Source: Tritrichomonas musculus (taxonomy: Eukaryota > Parabasalia > Tritrichomonadida > Tritrichomonadidae). Taken from it: a DNA stretch of 64,000 nucleotides. The notes under the pieces were generated by a model. The model saw only the letters and a list, made by a program, of their open reading frames with translations, did not search any database and was not told the origin of the DNA. Both the position numbers and the translations under genes were made by a program. The stretch lies in contig JAPFFF010000022.1 of the NCBI GenBank assembly GCA_039105265.1, positions 310,001-374,000 of the forward strand, written 5' to 3'. This document shows positions 1 to 8,415 of this stretch, one piece after another (positions within the stretch are counted from its first letter, which is position 1; each line of letters opens with the position of its first letter).

Positions 1-277
1 TTAGAATTGGCTTGTCTATTTTTATCATCACTTTCATATCTGCTCGAATAAAGCCATTATATATATCTGCTGTATTATGAGTATTAGGAGAGATAATACA
101 TGTTGTATATGAACCACTCTTAATTGGTGGTGATGGTGAATACGAAGTTTGTGGATTTAATGAGTATGCTTTATTTGTATCACTAAGTGAAATGCAATTA
201 TCGACAACATCAAAATAGGATGCAATTTGGGTACAAACCTCAGCTGAGGTTCTCATATATTGTTCCTTGTTGAGCAT
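1..277 (-). CDS. Major capsid protein, N-terminal part (cut by window edge), element A
   Basis: The open frame starts at the ATG at 275-277 and runs off the left edge. The first ~92 residues match the start of the 556-residue capsid protein of element B (9370..11040), with shared stretches such as YFDVVDNCI and NPQTSYSPSPPI. In Polintons this protein is a double-jelly-roll capsid subunit. That assignment rests on the comparison with B and on gene position, because the diagnostic C-terminal part is outside the window. It is the last gene of the minus-strand morphogenesis block. Confidence 0.75.
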   Translation of the reverse strand, partial: MLNKEQYMRTSAEVCTQIASYFDVVDNCISLSDTNKAYSLNPQTSYSPSPPIKSGSYTTCIISPNTHNTADIYNGFIRADMKVMIKIDKPIL

Positions 278-295
278 TTTTTAGATGAAAAAAAT

Positions 296-832
296 TTACA
301 TCATATCTTCAAAGATGCGATTTCTCCTACCCATTATTCGTTGAGGAGGTATATATTGTTGTGGTGGTTCTTCATATTGTTGTGGTGGTTCTTCAGGAAC
401 ATATTGTTGTCTTGGTTGACTCATTCTTTTATCAACAACCTCTTTTATCATTCGTCTCTGTTCTTTCTTTTCTCGACTTATCTTCATTTCTTCACCTAGT
501 GATTTTAATTGTTTGAGTATTTCTTCATTCACAGTAGGGTCATATGTTTGTTGAGGTTTTCGTGGTTTTGGAGGTTTTCGTGCAGCTTTCGAACTTAATG
601 ACTTTCTGGGAGTTTCTTCAAAATCATCACTATTTGAGTTTTCTTGAGTTTCTTCGATATTTTCACTTTCTGAGTTTTCTTGAGAATCTTGACGAATTGG
701 AGTTTTTCGGGGTTTTACTATATACTTGTCTTTCTTCTTTGTTGGCAAAACTTCCCAATCTGGGTCATCCCTTCCATTCAACCATTTATGAATAACCGCA
801 AGTCTCTTAGAACCTGTTAGATGTTTTGACAT
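296..832 (-). CDS. Conserved unknown protein upstream of capsid gene, element A
   Basis: 178 residues, homologous to 11064..11699 of element B, at the same place just upstream of MCP. The N-terminus is strongly conserved (HLTGSKRL, then WLNGRDDPDW, then VLPTKK and KYIVK). The middle is Ser/Glu-rich and variable. A charged helix of probable coiled-coil type follows (around EEMKISREKKEQRRMIKEVV), and the tail is Gln/Pro-rich and ends in RRNRIFEDMM. I do not recognise the family. Position and composition suggest a scaffold or minor virion protein, which is inference. Confidence 0.7.
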   Translation of the reverse strand: MSKHLTGSKRLAVIHKWLNGRDDPDWEVLPTKKKDKYIVKPRKTPIRQDSQENSESENIEETQENSNSDDFEETPRKSLSSKAARKPPKPRKPQQTYDPTVNEEILKQLKSLGEEMKISREKKEQRRMIKEVVDKRMSQPRQQYVPEEPPQQYEEPPQQYIPPQRIMGRRNRIFEDMM

Positions 833-881
833 TTAAAAATAAACAAAAAAAGTCCATAAATTGAGTTTTATTGAGTTTTCA

Positions 882-1337
882 TCAGATGTAAGTTCTCGCA
901 TGATTGTTTGTAGTAAATTCACTCTCTTTTAATGAATTAGATGAAAATGTTGGCTTTTCAAGAGGTGCACCAACTGAATCGCCTTTTGCAGATTTATTAA
1001 TTGATGACAAGGCAGTTTTCACATTTCCTTCTGGGACATATTTTAATGCTGTGTCAGCTATGTTTGCTAATCTATTTCTTGTTTTATCGCTCAAGAAGCT
1101 TTCACCAAGACCTCTCGCAACTGAACCAATAACACCAGCATGCTTGGTTAATCCACCTGCTGAAGCATCCAATAATTTACTTGCAAGACCTCCAGTAAAA
1201 CTATCTGCAGCTCCCATTAATAATTTACCACCTAAACCTACTCCTCCTTTTATTATCGTTTGCCATGGAGAAAATTCTTTTTGTTTAGCATAATTTGGCT
1301 TCCAATAATCTTCTTCTGAATGACGTTGAATTCCCAT
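882..1337 (-). CDS. Small Gly-rich amphipathic virion protein (PX-like), element A
   Basis: 151 residues. The central part is Gly/Ala-rich and amphipathic (GGVGLGGKLLMGAADSF, later SVARGLGESFL), with a variable hydrophilic tail. It occupies the slot between ATPase and MCP, as does 11754..12254 in B. Polintons often carry such small proteins, compared with adenovirus pVI/pX core or membrane-lytic proteins. I see the composition and the position; the membrane or core role is inference. Confidence 0.6.
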   Translation of the reverse strand: MGIQRHSEEDYWKPNYAKQKEFSPWQTIIKGGVGLGGKLLMGAADSFTGGLASKLLDASAGGLTKHAGVIGSVARGLGESFLSDKTRNRLANIADTALKYVPEGNVKTALSSINKSAKGDSVGAPLEKPTFSSNSLKESEFTTNNHARTYI

Positions 1338-1355
1338 TTAAAAAATAATAAAAAA

Positions 1356-2222
1356 TTATTCAAAATAGTACTTATTAGCAGAAATATTCATTACGAATTT
1401 TTCATGTGGTTCTTTATGTTGTAGGTACTCAGCTACTGTCTGTTTAGTATTTAATGAGTTATTTGTTTGTTGCAACAAGCTCGTAAAATCTTCCTCACTA
1501 TATCCTGTATAACATATGATATCTGTTGCTAACCTTTTAGCATTCATATGAACAAATCGAATTGTTTGTATTGCCATGATACATGTTAAATTATAGTGTC
1601 TTGTTTTGGTTAACAACTTGATAAATTCACTATTACCATTCTTTAATAAATCACTACCTGCACAATCATCTAGTATCAATAATGTATTATATGGATATGA
1701 TGATGTTTCATACTTGACGAGCTTATTTGCTATATATATTATTTTATCATTGAGCTCATTTAAATGATGCTTCTCAATGAGCCTCCTCATTTCGTCATTG
1801 GTCTCTTTCATTCGAGATAGTACATATTTGACAATGGCATAATACTTTATCTTTCTTCGAAGATGTCGTTTTAGATAACTCATTAATTCTCTTTCCTTTA
1901 CATAATCGATTCTTGATTGTATCTGTTTATTAAGTGTTTCAGCTGTTTTATCCATTTTACCAGAGCTTGAGCAAAATATTATCTTTTGGTAGTATGGATG
2001 TTTAAACAACCTCTCTGTTATCATAATATGTCTCCATATCCAAAAACTTTTACCAGCACCTGGTTTACCAATTAAAAAGTATATACCGTTTGTGCTAAAA
2101 GGATAATCAGGTGATAATGGTTTAATTAATGCTCCATCTATTTCTTTCATGTTCTTCCGTAAGGTTTCTTTAATCAATGTTTCTACTTTATTTATTAGTT
2201 CTGCACTTGGGGGTTCATCCAT
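1356..2222 (-). CDS. Genome-packaging ATPase (FtsK/HerA, A32-like), element A
   Basis: 288 residues. Walker A GKPGAGKS lies at residues 52-59 after the beta strand GIYFLI, and Walker B is LLILDD near residue 180. A sensor-type strand with Gln follows (CIMAIQT). This is the P-loop enzyme that pumps element DNA into capsids in Polintons and related viruses. It is close to 12311..13186 of B across its whole length. It lies 10 bases downstream of the integrase stop and 18 bases upstream of the PX-like gene, so it is probably expressed with the same morphogenesis block. Confidence 0.9.
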   Translation of the reverse strand: MDEPPSAELINKVETLIKETLRKNMKEIDGALIKPLSPDYPFSTNGIYFLIGKPGAGKSFWIWRHIMITERLFKHPYYQKIIFCSSSGKMDKTAETLNKQIQSRIDYVKERELMSYLKRHLRRKIKYYAIVKYVLSRMKETNDEMRRLIEKHHLNELNDKIIYIANKLVKYETSSYPYNTLLILDDCAGSDLLKNGNSEFIKLLTKTRHYNLTCIMAIQTIRFVHMNAKRLATDIICYTGYSEEDFTSLLQQTNNSLNTKQTVAEYLQHKEPHEKFVMNISANKYYFE

Positions 2223-2232
2223 TTACAAATTT

Positions 2233-3351
2233 TTAAATGTATTTCATAATTTTATCTGGTATTGGTTCTCCTTTCTTCTTTTGTTCCAACCAATATTGTC
2301 TTTCTGCTGTACCAAGTACTAATGGATTACCTCTCCTTACATCTCTAATAGTTTGTCTAGCAAAGGCATCATCACCTTCGACTCCTTCCCATTTTAAATC
2401 ATACTTACCAGTATCTTCATCAAAGTTATATATTTTTTCAATAATACCTTCTTTACCTTCATTTAGTCTTTCAGCTACTTTAATCCTTTTGTCTCTTGTC
2501 CTTAACAACCTATATCCAGGGAATGAACTTGTTGAACCATCTTTGGACTTGACCACAAACTGGTTACCTTTTTGCGAGTCAACTATATAAGACTCATTAG
2601 ACAAATTACTTCTTCTTTTACCAAATGGTTCTTTTTCGAGTACTAACCTGACCTTCTCACCTGGATTAAAATGATATGGATTAATGCGTGCATTCTTTTG
2701 GATGTACTTTATTTCATCCTCTGGAGTAATATCATTAGGTGCTTTATTATCTAAAGACCTATGAGGAGAGTTATTATATATGTTTACCAAATCATGCATC
2801 TCCTTTGGTTGAATAAACCTATTTTCACCAATAGCATCTCTTATAGTTCTCATAAATCTATTAATAATGCCAAGTACATTATGGTTATTCTCAGTTGTTG
2901 TTCGGTATTTTATGTTCTTCTCTCTCATGAAGTCTAATACAGTTGATGATAAATATGCAGCATCCTCATCACTTGTTATTGAATATACATGAGGTACATC
3001 ATTAACAAATTTATGAAGTGCTGTTAATACTTCCCTTGCTCCTTTACCATTCATAGGATATGCATATGCTTTTCGAGTGTTGATATTGATGAACATTAGA
3101 TAATTCAACCCACCTGCCTCTTTATTGTTAATGAAGGTATCCATTTGATAACCATCAGGGTGTTTCGATACGATAGGTATATATTGTGCTTTTGGTACTC
3201 TCTTATCATGTACTACTCTTTCATCAAAGTATTTCTTTGCTTCCTCTTCATTCAGATTCTCTTGTTTTGCCATGCTAAGGTATTTGTCCAAGGTCCTCCA
3301 TTTAGCTTTGTTGTATAATTTTTCATATGGGGTTGGTTCTTCTTTACTCAT
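2233..3351 (-). CDS. rve-family integrase with C-terminal chromo/SH3-like domain, element A
   Basis: 372 residues. The RNase H-fold core begins at YQMDTFIN (Asp71), continues through the strand INTRKAYAYP and the second acidic block TSDEDAAY (residues 126-133), and ends with the helix around RFMRTIRDAIG and the YNNSPHRSL motif typical of retroviral-type integrases. A basic Tyr/Gly-rich segment and a chromo-like end (EGKEGIIEKIYNFDED) follow. The enzyme would insert the element into chromosomes with a 6-bp duplication, as known for Polintons. It is collinear with 13197..14273 of B. Confidence 0.9.
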   Translation of the reverse strand: MSKEEPTPYEKLYNKAKWRTLDKYLSMAKQENLNEEEAKKYFDERVVHDKRVPKAQYIPIVSKHPDGYQMDTFINNKEAGGLNYLMFININTRKAYAYPMNGKGAREVLTALHKFVNDVPHVYSITSDEDAAYLSSTVLDFMREKNIKYRTTTENNHNVLGIINRFMRTIRDAIGENRFIQPKEMHDLVNIYNNSPHRSLDNKAPNDITPEDEIKYIQKNARINPYHFNPGEKVRLVLEKEPFGKRRSNLSNESYIVDSQKGNQFVVKSKDGSTSSFPGYRLLRTRDKRIKVAERLNEGKEGIIEKIYNFDEDTGKYDLKWEGVEGDDAFARQTIRDVRRGNPLVLGTAERQYWLEQKKKGEPIPDKIMKYI

Positions 3352-3357
3352 TTATTT

Positions 3358-4359
3358 TTAAATAAACATCTTATCATATTGAAGGAATTGCATTTCGATA
3401 ACAAATGAATCATTTGGAGGTAGTTTGGTTGGACAATAATAATGAACATCACTATAGAAGTCTATCCAAAACCTTTGGTCCATTGAGTTTAACTTGAAGT
3501 ATTTAATAGGACTATATTCAACATCGCTATTTCCTATATAATTATGTAATGCTTGTTCACCTATCGATGAATATATTTTGCATGATTGTCTGTCCCATAT
3601 ATTATCGAATATTAATTCCTTACTCCATGTTTGATATTTTTCTGGTTTATTTTGAAATATGCCATTACCTATATTAAACACATCTGCAAAATCATCATTC
3701 CAGGATTTAAGTTTGAAAAAGTTCATATATGGTGCGGTATACTCCCAATCTTGTTCATTCTTACTGTTAGTATAGTAGTATTTATGATTCTCTGCTTTAT
3801 TTCTTTCTGTATAAATAATTTCATGAAAACCATTTTTATCATAATATCCATCTGTTTGTATATCTCTATCCTGTATATTGTCATCATTTTGAACAAATTT
3901 GTCTAATGAAGAAGTTTTAATGTATGACTTGAATGCATGATTAACTGCATCAAAAAATCCACGTAAATCTCCATCGATTGACACCCAATCAATGACTTTG
4001 AAGAATCCATATTCATGATTAGTACCAGTTATATAGTCTTCTTTTAGTGTTCCATCATCCCATGTTCCACCACAGACAAACTCATATGTTTTCTTATGTA
4101 TCTTATATATTTCAATCTCTACTTCCATTTTGCGTCGTCTCTTAATGATATGTGCTGAACGAACGCCAACAATAGATTCCCCTTTGTTTGCAGTTGACCA
4201 TTCTGGTGGGAAATTAAACCAATACCTATTAAACTTAGCTTTATCATGTTGAGCATCCTCAAGGAAGTAGGCTGTTTCGATTGGAAGAGGTGTATTACCA
4301 TCATTAACTATATTATCTCGATTAGGATAAAGAGTTTTAACACTTGGTGGTAATTCCAT
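3358..4359 (-). CDS. Probable minor capsid (penton/PY-like) protein, element A
   Basis: 333 residues, homologous to 14284..15600 of B. Conserved blocks are ETAYFLEDAQHDKAKFNRYW near the start, the basic segment IIKRRRKMEVEIEIYK, and the C-terminal run YFKLNSMDQRFWIDFYS. The B copy has about 105 extra residues of coiled coil in the middle. Position next to the protease, beta-rich character and length fit the Polinton minor capsid protein, but no diagnostic motif is visible. Only 6 bases separate it from the integrase start. Confidence 0.6.
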   Translation of the reverse strand: MELPPSVKTLYPNRDNIVNDGNTPLPIETAYFLEDAQHDKAKFNRYWFNFPPEWSTANKGESIVGVRSAHIIKRRRKMEVEIEIYKIHKKTYEFVCGGTWDDGTLKEDYITGTNHEYGFFKVIDWVSIDGDLRGFFDAVNHAFKSYIKTSSLDKFVQNDDNIQDRDIQTDGYYDKNGFHEIIYTERNKAENHKYYYTNSKNEQDWEYTAPYMNFFKLKSWNDDFADVFNIGNGIFQNKPEKYQTWSKELIFDNIWDRQSCKIYSSIGEQALHNYIGNSDVEYSPIKYFKLNSMDQRFWIDFYSDVHYYCPTKLPPNDSFVIEMQFLQYDKMFI

Positions 4360-4380
4360 TTCGAGTTGAATAAAAAGTCT

Positions 4381-5931
4381 TTATTTATATACAACATCTG
4401 TTTCTAATTCATTGTTTTGAAGTTCTCGAAGTATTCTCTTTCTAATATCTGGCATATTGCGTTGTTTAAACTTACCATTTCCTTCATGCAAAAAGGTACG
4501 ACAAGATTCCATTAGAAACACTCCACAATCCTTGTTATTCCTTTGACTAGGTACATCATAATATTTTGCTTTTAACTTACCTGTTCCTGAAATATTGATC
4601 CACTTATTAAGTGTCTTTACCTCTGGTGCCATTGACTTATTCTCAGAGTCATAGCATTCGATTATTTTCTTTGAATATCGAACAATACATAAAACCCAAT
4701 GTTCTCCATCTGAGCAAATGGGGACAAATACTTTATCGAAATGTGAAAATGACTGTTTACCTGAGATAGGACTTTTCATCAGTTCATGTATTTTTTCCAT
4801 ATCATTAGTCTCATATGCTATAGAAAGGAGGGTATAAAATGCAGTAGGTAAAACCAATATTTTCTTTTTATCAAACTCTGCCTCATTTTGACCAGGTTGT
4901 TTATTCAATCTCTTTCCTTTTTCATATAGAAGTTTCAAGTAGTCATCAATAACATCTTCGTCTATATTTTCATCATTGACTAAACTCCTCCAATCATGAA
5001 TCCTATTATGTCCTTGGTCTACTGTATACTCTCCTGCCTTCTGTGGTGTCATACGGGGTTGTCTTGGAGGAGGACTAGTACCTCGAGAGGTATGTGATGA
5101 TGGAAACTGTGGAGGTGGTGATGAAGGAGGAGGAGGTGGTGGAGGTGAAGGTGAACGAGGTCGTTTAGATTTTTTCTTAGGTTGTTTTGATTTTTTCTTA
5201 GGTCTATCATCCTCGTCTAAATTTGTACTACTTTGAAGTAAAAGTTGAATTCTGTTTTGATTTTGGTCCCTTGTTGGTGGCTCAACATTTGTGGGTCGGT
5301 TCCTACCGATTTTCCTAAGGTTAAGATGATAATCATTTCGATTTAAAGTTGGAGGTCTGGGTAATGGAGCCAATTCTGGTATATCATCTGTTTGAATACC
5401 TCTAGTTTTATATTCTTTCTTATCACTTTTCAATGTTCTTTCTTTCATCTGCTCTCTCAGTTCTCTAGCTGCTTGTTTTTCCTCCTCAGTCTTCATTCGA
5501 GATATCCTTATGTTGATAATATCATAATGTAATTTTATCTCTGTTAATATACCTGTTGTTGATTCTTGGAGAGTATATTGATATGGCTTTAATACTGTTA
5601 TGTAATGTCCATGTTCATCTTTATCATCTTGATTTTTCTTAATTGCAAAAACACAACCTGTAAATTTTGCTTTTGGTCTCTCTCTCTTGAGTCTATTAGC
5701 AAATTCAAGTACGTCTTTAAAAGCTATACTAGTATTTAAATATGTCTCATATAATTTTTGTAGATTTATTTGATTATTAGAGAACTTCCATATAGTTTGA
5801 CCCAAACCTCTTGTTAATCTTGCAACATCTCTATCAACTAGTTTAGGTCGAAATTTAATAGAACCTTGTAATAGTTGTATTTTATTGTTAGGTTTAGTTT
5901 GTGTGCCTTTATCACTTGTCATTTTTATCAT
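4381..5931 (-). CDS. Ulp1/adenain-like cysteine protease with long N-terminal extension, element A
   Basis: About 516 residues. The C-terminal third is the protease: His in GEHWVL, Asp in YDSEN, Gln in VPSQRN and Cys in KDCGVFLMES, which is the order of Ulp1/adenovirus-type maturation proteases. The N-terminal half is unknown. A Lys/Pro-rich linker with runs of prolines separates them (around 5090-5210). The start is the ATG at 5929-5931 (an alternative is 5920-5922). It is divergent from the plus gene at 5938, with only a few bases between, so the two probably share a compact promoter. It is the only recognisable protease in the window. Confidence 0.88.
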   Translation of the reverse strand: MIKMTSDKGTQTKPNNKIQLLQGSIKFRPKLVDRDVARLTRGLGQTIWKFSNNQINLQKLYETYLNTSIAFKDVLEFANRLKRERPKAKFTGCVFAIKKNQDDKDEHGHYITVLKPYQYTLQESTTGILTEIKLHYDIINIRISRMKTEEEKQAARELREQMKERTLKSDKKEYKTRGIQTDDIPELAPLPRPPTLNRNDYHLNLRKIGRNRPTNVEPPTRDQNQNRIQLLLQSSTNLDEDDRPKKKSKQPKKKSKRPRSPSPPPPPPPSSPPPQFPSSHTSRGTSPPPRQPRMTPQKAGEYTVDQGHNRIHDWRSLVNDENIDEDVIDDYLKLLYEKGKRLNKQPGQNEAEFDKKKILVLPTAFYTLLSIAYETNDMEKIHELMKSPISGKQSFSHFDKVFVPICSDGEHWVLCIVRYSKKIIECYDSENKSMAPEVKTLNKWINISGTGKLKAKYYDVPSQRNNKDCGVFLMESCRTFLHEGNGKFKQRNMPDIRKRILRELQNNELETDVVYK

Positions 5932-5937
5932 TATAAA

Positions 5938-6189
5938 ATGTCTCAATCAGACCGTATGTATATCCTCGTTAGAATTCTATCGAACATCCATGAATATAGT
6001 GTAGAGAGTGATGAAACTAGAAGAAAAAAATTGATGAAGACTATAAAAGAATTATCAGCTCAGTATTTCAAACCTGAACATCTTCAAATAATGAGGATAG
6101 ATAATGATGTTGATTTTTTAGGTCGAATTGAACACTTTGCTTTGGAGTTCTTAGAACTATATATAGTTAATCTGCCCTCGCATTTATAA
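5938..6189 (+). CDS. Small unknown protein, element A
   Basis: 83 residues from ATG 5938, a highly charged, helix-rich protein beginning MSQSDRMYILVRIL. No family is recognised. I preferred this start over an upstream frame because it follows a T-rich stretch and leaves a clean divergent spacer to the protease. Its last 23 bases overlap the end of the convergent HNH gene. Confidence 0.5.
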   Translation: MSQSDRMYILVRILSNIHEYSVESDETRRKKLMKTIKELSAQYFKPEHLQIMRIDNDVDFLGRIEHFALEFLELYIVNLPSHL

Positions 6190-6502
6190 TTTTGGGCATA
6201 TCCCTGTTATAGTTACTATCAGTTGGGGTTATCCATCTTACGTTGCTTAGATGGTAATCAGCCCTATTCCTATTGATATGGTCTACCTCTATTTTATGTT
6301 GTGGGTCATCATTAGGTATGAACTGTCTTGCTATAAGTACATGTTTCAAGTAGTAGTCGCCATTTAGACATACACGTATATACCCCTTAATATGTTTTGC
6401 ATCTTTGCATATAAAATGATTACTCTTACGTCTTATAGTAAAGGGGTACCTATTCAATATCTCATAGTCGTTAGTAAAGCCTTTGAGCGGTACAAATGAC
6501 AT
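6167..6502 (-). CDS. HNH homing endonuclease with NUMOD4-like start
   Basis: 111 residues. The N-terminus FVPLKGFTNDYEI resembles the NUMOD4 DNA-recognition motif. It is followed by a beta hairpin (GYIRVCLNGDYYLKHVLIARQF) and an HNH_3-type nuclease core, VDHINRNRADYHLSNVRW, with His75, Asn78 and the following His/Asn. Such enzymes nick DNA and spread by homing, usually next to the gene they invade. Here it lies on the opposite strand between two small plus-strand genes of A. Length and layout fit a compact free-standing phage-type homing enzyme. Confidence 0.85.
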   Translation of the reverse strand: MSFVPLKGFTNDYEILNRYPFTIRRKSNHFICKDAKHIKGYIRVCLNGDYYLKHVLIARQFIPNDDPQHKIEVDHINRNRADYHLSNVRWITPTDSNYNRDMPKIINARAD

Positions 6503-6553
6503 TTTCTCACTTTTTGAATGATTTAAATATTTTCATTTCATTTTTATTTTTGT

Positions 6554-6799
6554 ATGAGCAAGTGGGGGACAATCATTGTTGAAGGAATTGATGATAAAGG
6601 ACCTCTTTATTATCCTCTCGATGACAAAGAAAAAAACGTTATCAAGTTTCCAAAGAAAAAAAAGCGAGTAAACTTGTATAAAAACTATTATGAACATCAA
6701 GAGAAAGAAGAAGAAGAGAAAGAAGAACTTCTAGATGTAGGTGTTCAAACTGAAAAAACTGAACTACCTCATATAGACGAACTACTTAGTAAAATTTAA
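6554..6799 (+). CDS. Small acidic/basic unknown protein, element A
   Basis: 81 residues. There is a Lys block (FPKKKKRVN) in the middle, a Glu/Lys run (EKEEEEKEE) after it, and the tail LDVGVQTEKTELPHIDELL. VQTE-type motifs also occur in the protease (GIQTDD) and minor capsid (DIQTD, DVQTD) proteins of lineage 1, which might be a short shared interaction or processing motif. The start follows a TTTTTATTTTTG stretch. Function unknown. Confidence 0.5.
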   Translation: MSKWGTIIVEGIDDKGPLYYPLDDKEKNVIKFPKKKKRVNLYKNYYEHQEKEEEEKEELLDVGVQTEKTELPHIDELLSKI

Positions 6800-6839
6800 C
6801 TTCTTTTATTTTATTGTTATTTTTTTATTTTTGTCTTAA

Positions 6840-7088
6840 ATGAATAGCGCTCTTAACGGACTGAATAATGACGCAGAAGCTCTATATGCAAGATTTAAAG
6901 TTATTAAAGACAAGATATTTGGAAAATGTATGAATGAAGATGATGATAAAATAGCTAGTCAATTCGATATAATGATAAATATAATCAAGTCATACAAAGA
7001 ACTCTTTGAAGACATTGAAAAAGCTAAGTTATTATTGAAGTCAATTGGTGCACGTATCTCTATAGCTGAACATCAAAATAGACTATGA
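6840..7088 (+). CDS. Small conserved helical protein, element A
   Basis: 82 residues, clearly homologous to 19664..19909 of element C (MNSALNGL start, then FDxMI and a long amphipathic helix). Predicted all-helical, possibly a coiled coil. It is kept in two elements whose capsid genes are very different, so it is either important or easily transferred. ATG 6840 follows the stretch TTTTTATTTTTGTCTTAA. Function unknown. Confidence 0.65.
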   Translation: MNSALNGLNNDAEALYARFKVIKDKIFGKCMNEDDDKIASQFDIMINIIKSYKELFEDIEKAKLLLKSIGARISIAEHQNRL

Positions 7089-7537
7089 GGGACCCGAGGT
7101 AGTTGTTTAGGTCCCTAGTAGTACTTCAAGAAAAAAACAAGTAGTGGGGACCCGAGGTAGTTGTTTAGGTCCCTAGTAGTACTTCAAGAAAAAACAAGCA
7201 GTGGGGACCCGAGGTAGTTGTTTAGGTCCCTAGTAGTACTTCAAGAAAAAACAAGTAGTGGGGACCCGAGGTAGTTGTTTAGGTCCCTAGTAGTTGTTTA
7301 GGTCCCTAGTAGTACTTCAAGAAAAAACAAGTAGTGGGGACCCGAGGTAGTTGTTTAGGTCCCTAGTAGTACTTCAAGAAAAAACAAGTAGTGGGGACCC
7401 GAGGTAGTTGTTTAGGTCCCTAGTAGTACTTCAAGAAAAAACAAGTAGTGGGGACCCGAGGTAGTTGTTTAGGTCCCTAGTAGTTGTTTAGGTCCCTAGT
7501 AGTTGTTTAGGTCCCTAGTAGTACTTCAAGAAAAAAC
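7089..7537 (+). repeat. 57-bp tandem array with nested 19-bp expansions
   Basis: Seven near-identical units start at 7089, 7147, 7204, 7261, 7337, 7394 and 7451. Each has GGGACC and GGTCCC as inverted arms about 15 bases apart, then CTAGTAGTACTTCAAG and an A-rich linker. In two units a 19-bp part containing AGTTGTTTAGGTCCCT is duplicated once or twice more. The array directly follows the stop at 7088 and is followed by a T-rich stretch, at the right end of element A. It may be subterminal to the element end. Confidence 0.9.
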
Positions 7538-7540
7538 AAG

Positions 7541-7686
7541 TTGAAGAAAAATTTTTTTATTTTTTTTTTCATTTTTTTATTTTTATTTTTATCATTTTTA
7601 TTTTTTTATTTTTATCACGAGTTCGTGTTGACGTGTGGGCTTAAGCGTAGCGTGGCCCCAACGGAAACCGACTCGTATATACTACT
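7541..7686 (-). repeat. T-rich stretch and AGTAGTATA end motif, probable right end of element A
   Basis: 7545-7617 is an almost pure T/A tract. Read on the minus strand from 7686, the next ~68 bases (AGTAGTATATACGAGTCGG, then GTCAACACGA) resemble the inner part of the element C terminal repeat (from 17263 on plus). In C this motif leads into the element interior, and by the same logic the interior here lies to the left, in A. No target duplication was identified. Confidence 0.55.
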
Positions 7687-7833
7687 ACAGGCTTTGCCTG
7701 GGCCAGCGAAGCTGTCATTAACCTCTCCCTCTAAAATATTTTTTAAATTCTCTTCTGATTTAGATTTGGATAGTTTCTTTACAATGTCTGTTTTGTTGAA
7801 TTGTGATAAATCTAATTTATTAGTCATTTCCAT
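7615..7833 (-). CDS. Small protein fragment sharing its start with the D bZIP-like protein
   Basis: 72 codons. The first ~35 residues (LDLSQFNKTDIVKKL) resemble the N-terminus of the D protein at 39893..40186 (NTDIFNETDVIKSL). The rest runs into the hairpin pair at 7688-7714 and the end motif of A, so the latter part is probably not original coding sequence. It may be the remains of a longer gene at the left edge of B. Confidence 0.35.
   Translation of the reverse strand: MEMTNKLDLSQFNKTDIVKKLSKSKSEENLKNILEGEVNDSFAGPGKACSSIYESVSVGATLRLSPHVNTNS
7688..7714 (+). repeat. Double-hairpin element
   Basis: Two adjacent small palindromes: CAGGC-TTT-GCCTG (7688-7700) and CAGC-GAA-GCTG (7704-7714). 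They sit exactly outside the A end motif. Stem and loop design match the other copies in this window. Confidence 0.7.
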
Positions 7834-7863
7834 TGAAGAAAAAAATTAAAAAATAAAACGAAG

Positions 7864-8391
7864 CTACATATTAATACAGTATTTCAAACACAGATGATAT
7901 TTGTTAATTAATTCATTATATTCTCTATTGTATACTTGTTTGAAATCTGTGCATACCTCTCCATTATCATTTACAATTTTTATATTTTCTATCTTTCTAA
8001 TTGGATTTGCTTTACCTGCACAACATCCTATATCTTCATCAAGGCCTACCTCAACTGATTCTGCTTTTATGATGGCTTTGATAATATTAGACAAAGCTGT
8101 AGCTGGTACGATGATACAATTTTTGGAAACCAGATTAGATAGCAAAGCCTTATCTTGATTCAACAATATATTGGCATATGTCTCAAGGATGACATATTTA
8201 ACATCTTTTGCCTCATCCTCTGGATTTTCATCTAGTTTAACATTTCTTGTAATAACTATTTCTTCTTTTCCATCATCTCTTTTGTTAATGATGATATTGT
8301 TATTGATATTTGATGTTGATTGGGCAGCAGCTTGGGGTTCAAGTGATAAATTAGCATTTATTCATTGATTATTTGCTCGTTTCTTAATCAT
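7864..8391 (-). pseudogene. CxGC/CCxG-motif conserved protein, element B (broken)
   Basis: Related to 19034..19609 (C) and 57956..58378 (E). The shared C-terminal half has VPATALSNIIKAIIKAESVE, a cysteine motif (GCCAGKAN) and the end YNREYNELINKYHLCLKYC. The N-terminal part is Gln/Asn-rich and poorly conserved. The copy looks broken, with about one break. The short Cys motif after an acidic stretch suggests a metal site or a disulfide; function unknown. Confidence 0.6.
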
Positions 8392-8415
8392 TTCCTTTCC
8401 AAAAAAATCTTTTAT

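Larger units (their letters stand above)
1..7686 (-). mobile_element. Polinton/Maverick element A (lineage 1), left part outside window
   Basis: A minus-oriented block of Polinton core genes. Reading leftwards from the protease they are minor capsid protein, integrase, packaging ATPase, a small capsid-associated protein, a conserved unknown protein and the start of the major capsid protein (MCP). The right end holds plus-strand small genes, an HNH gene, a 57-bp tandem array and an AGTAGTATA end motif (minus strand, ending at 7686) related to the inner part of the C repeat. The core genes in view read through, so this part looks largely whole. Order and sequence match element B closely. The right boundary is inferred from the motif, not from a target duplication. 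Confidence 0.8.

Noticed and set aside
2237-2590. Plus-strand ORF antisense to the A integrase, and similar shadows over other genes
   Set aside because: Composition and phase follow the real gene on the other strand; no independent evidence of coding.
7089-7537. CRISPR array
   Set aside because: The units are contiguous tandem copies without unique spacers, in a eukaryotic-type element with no cas genes.
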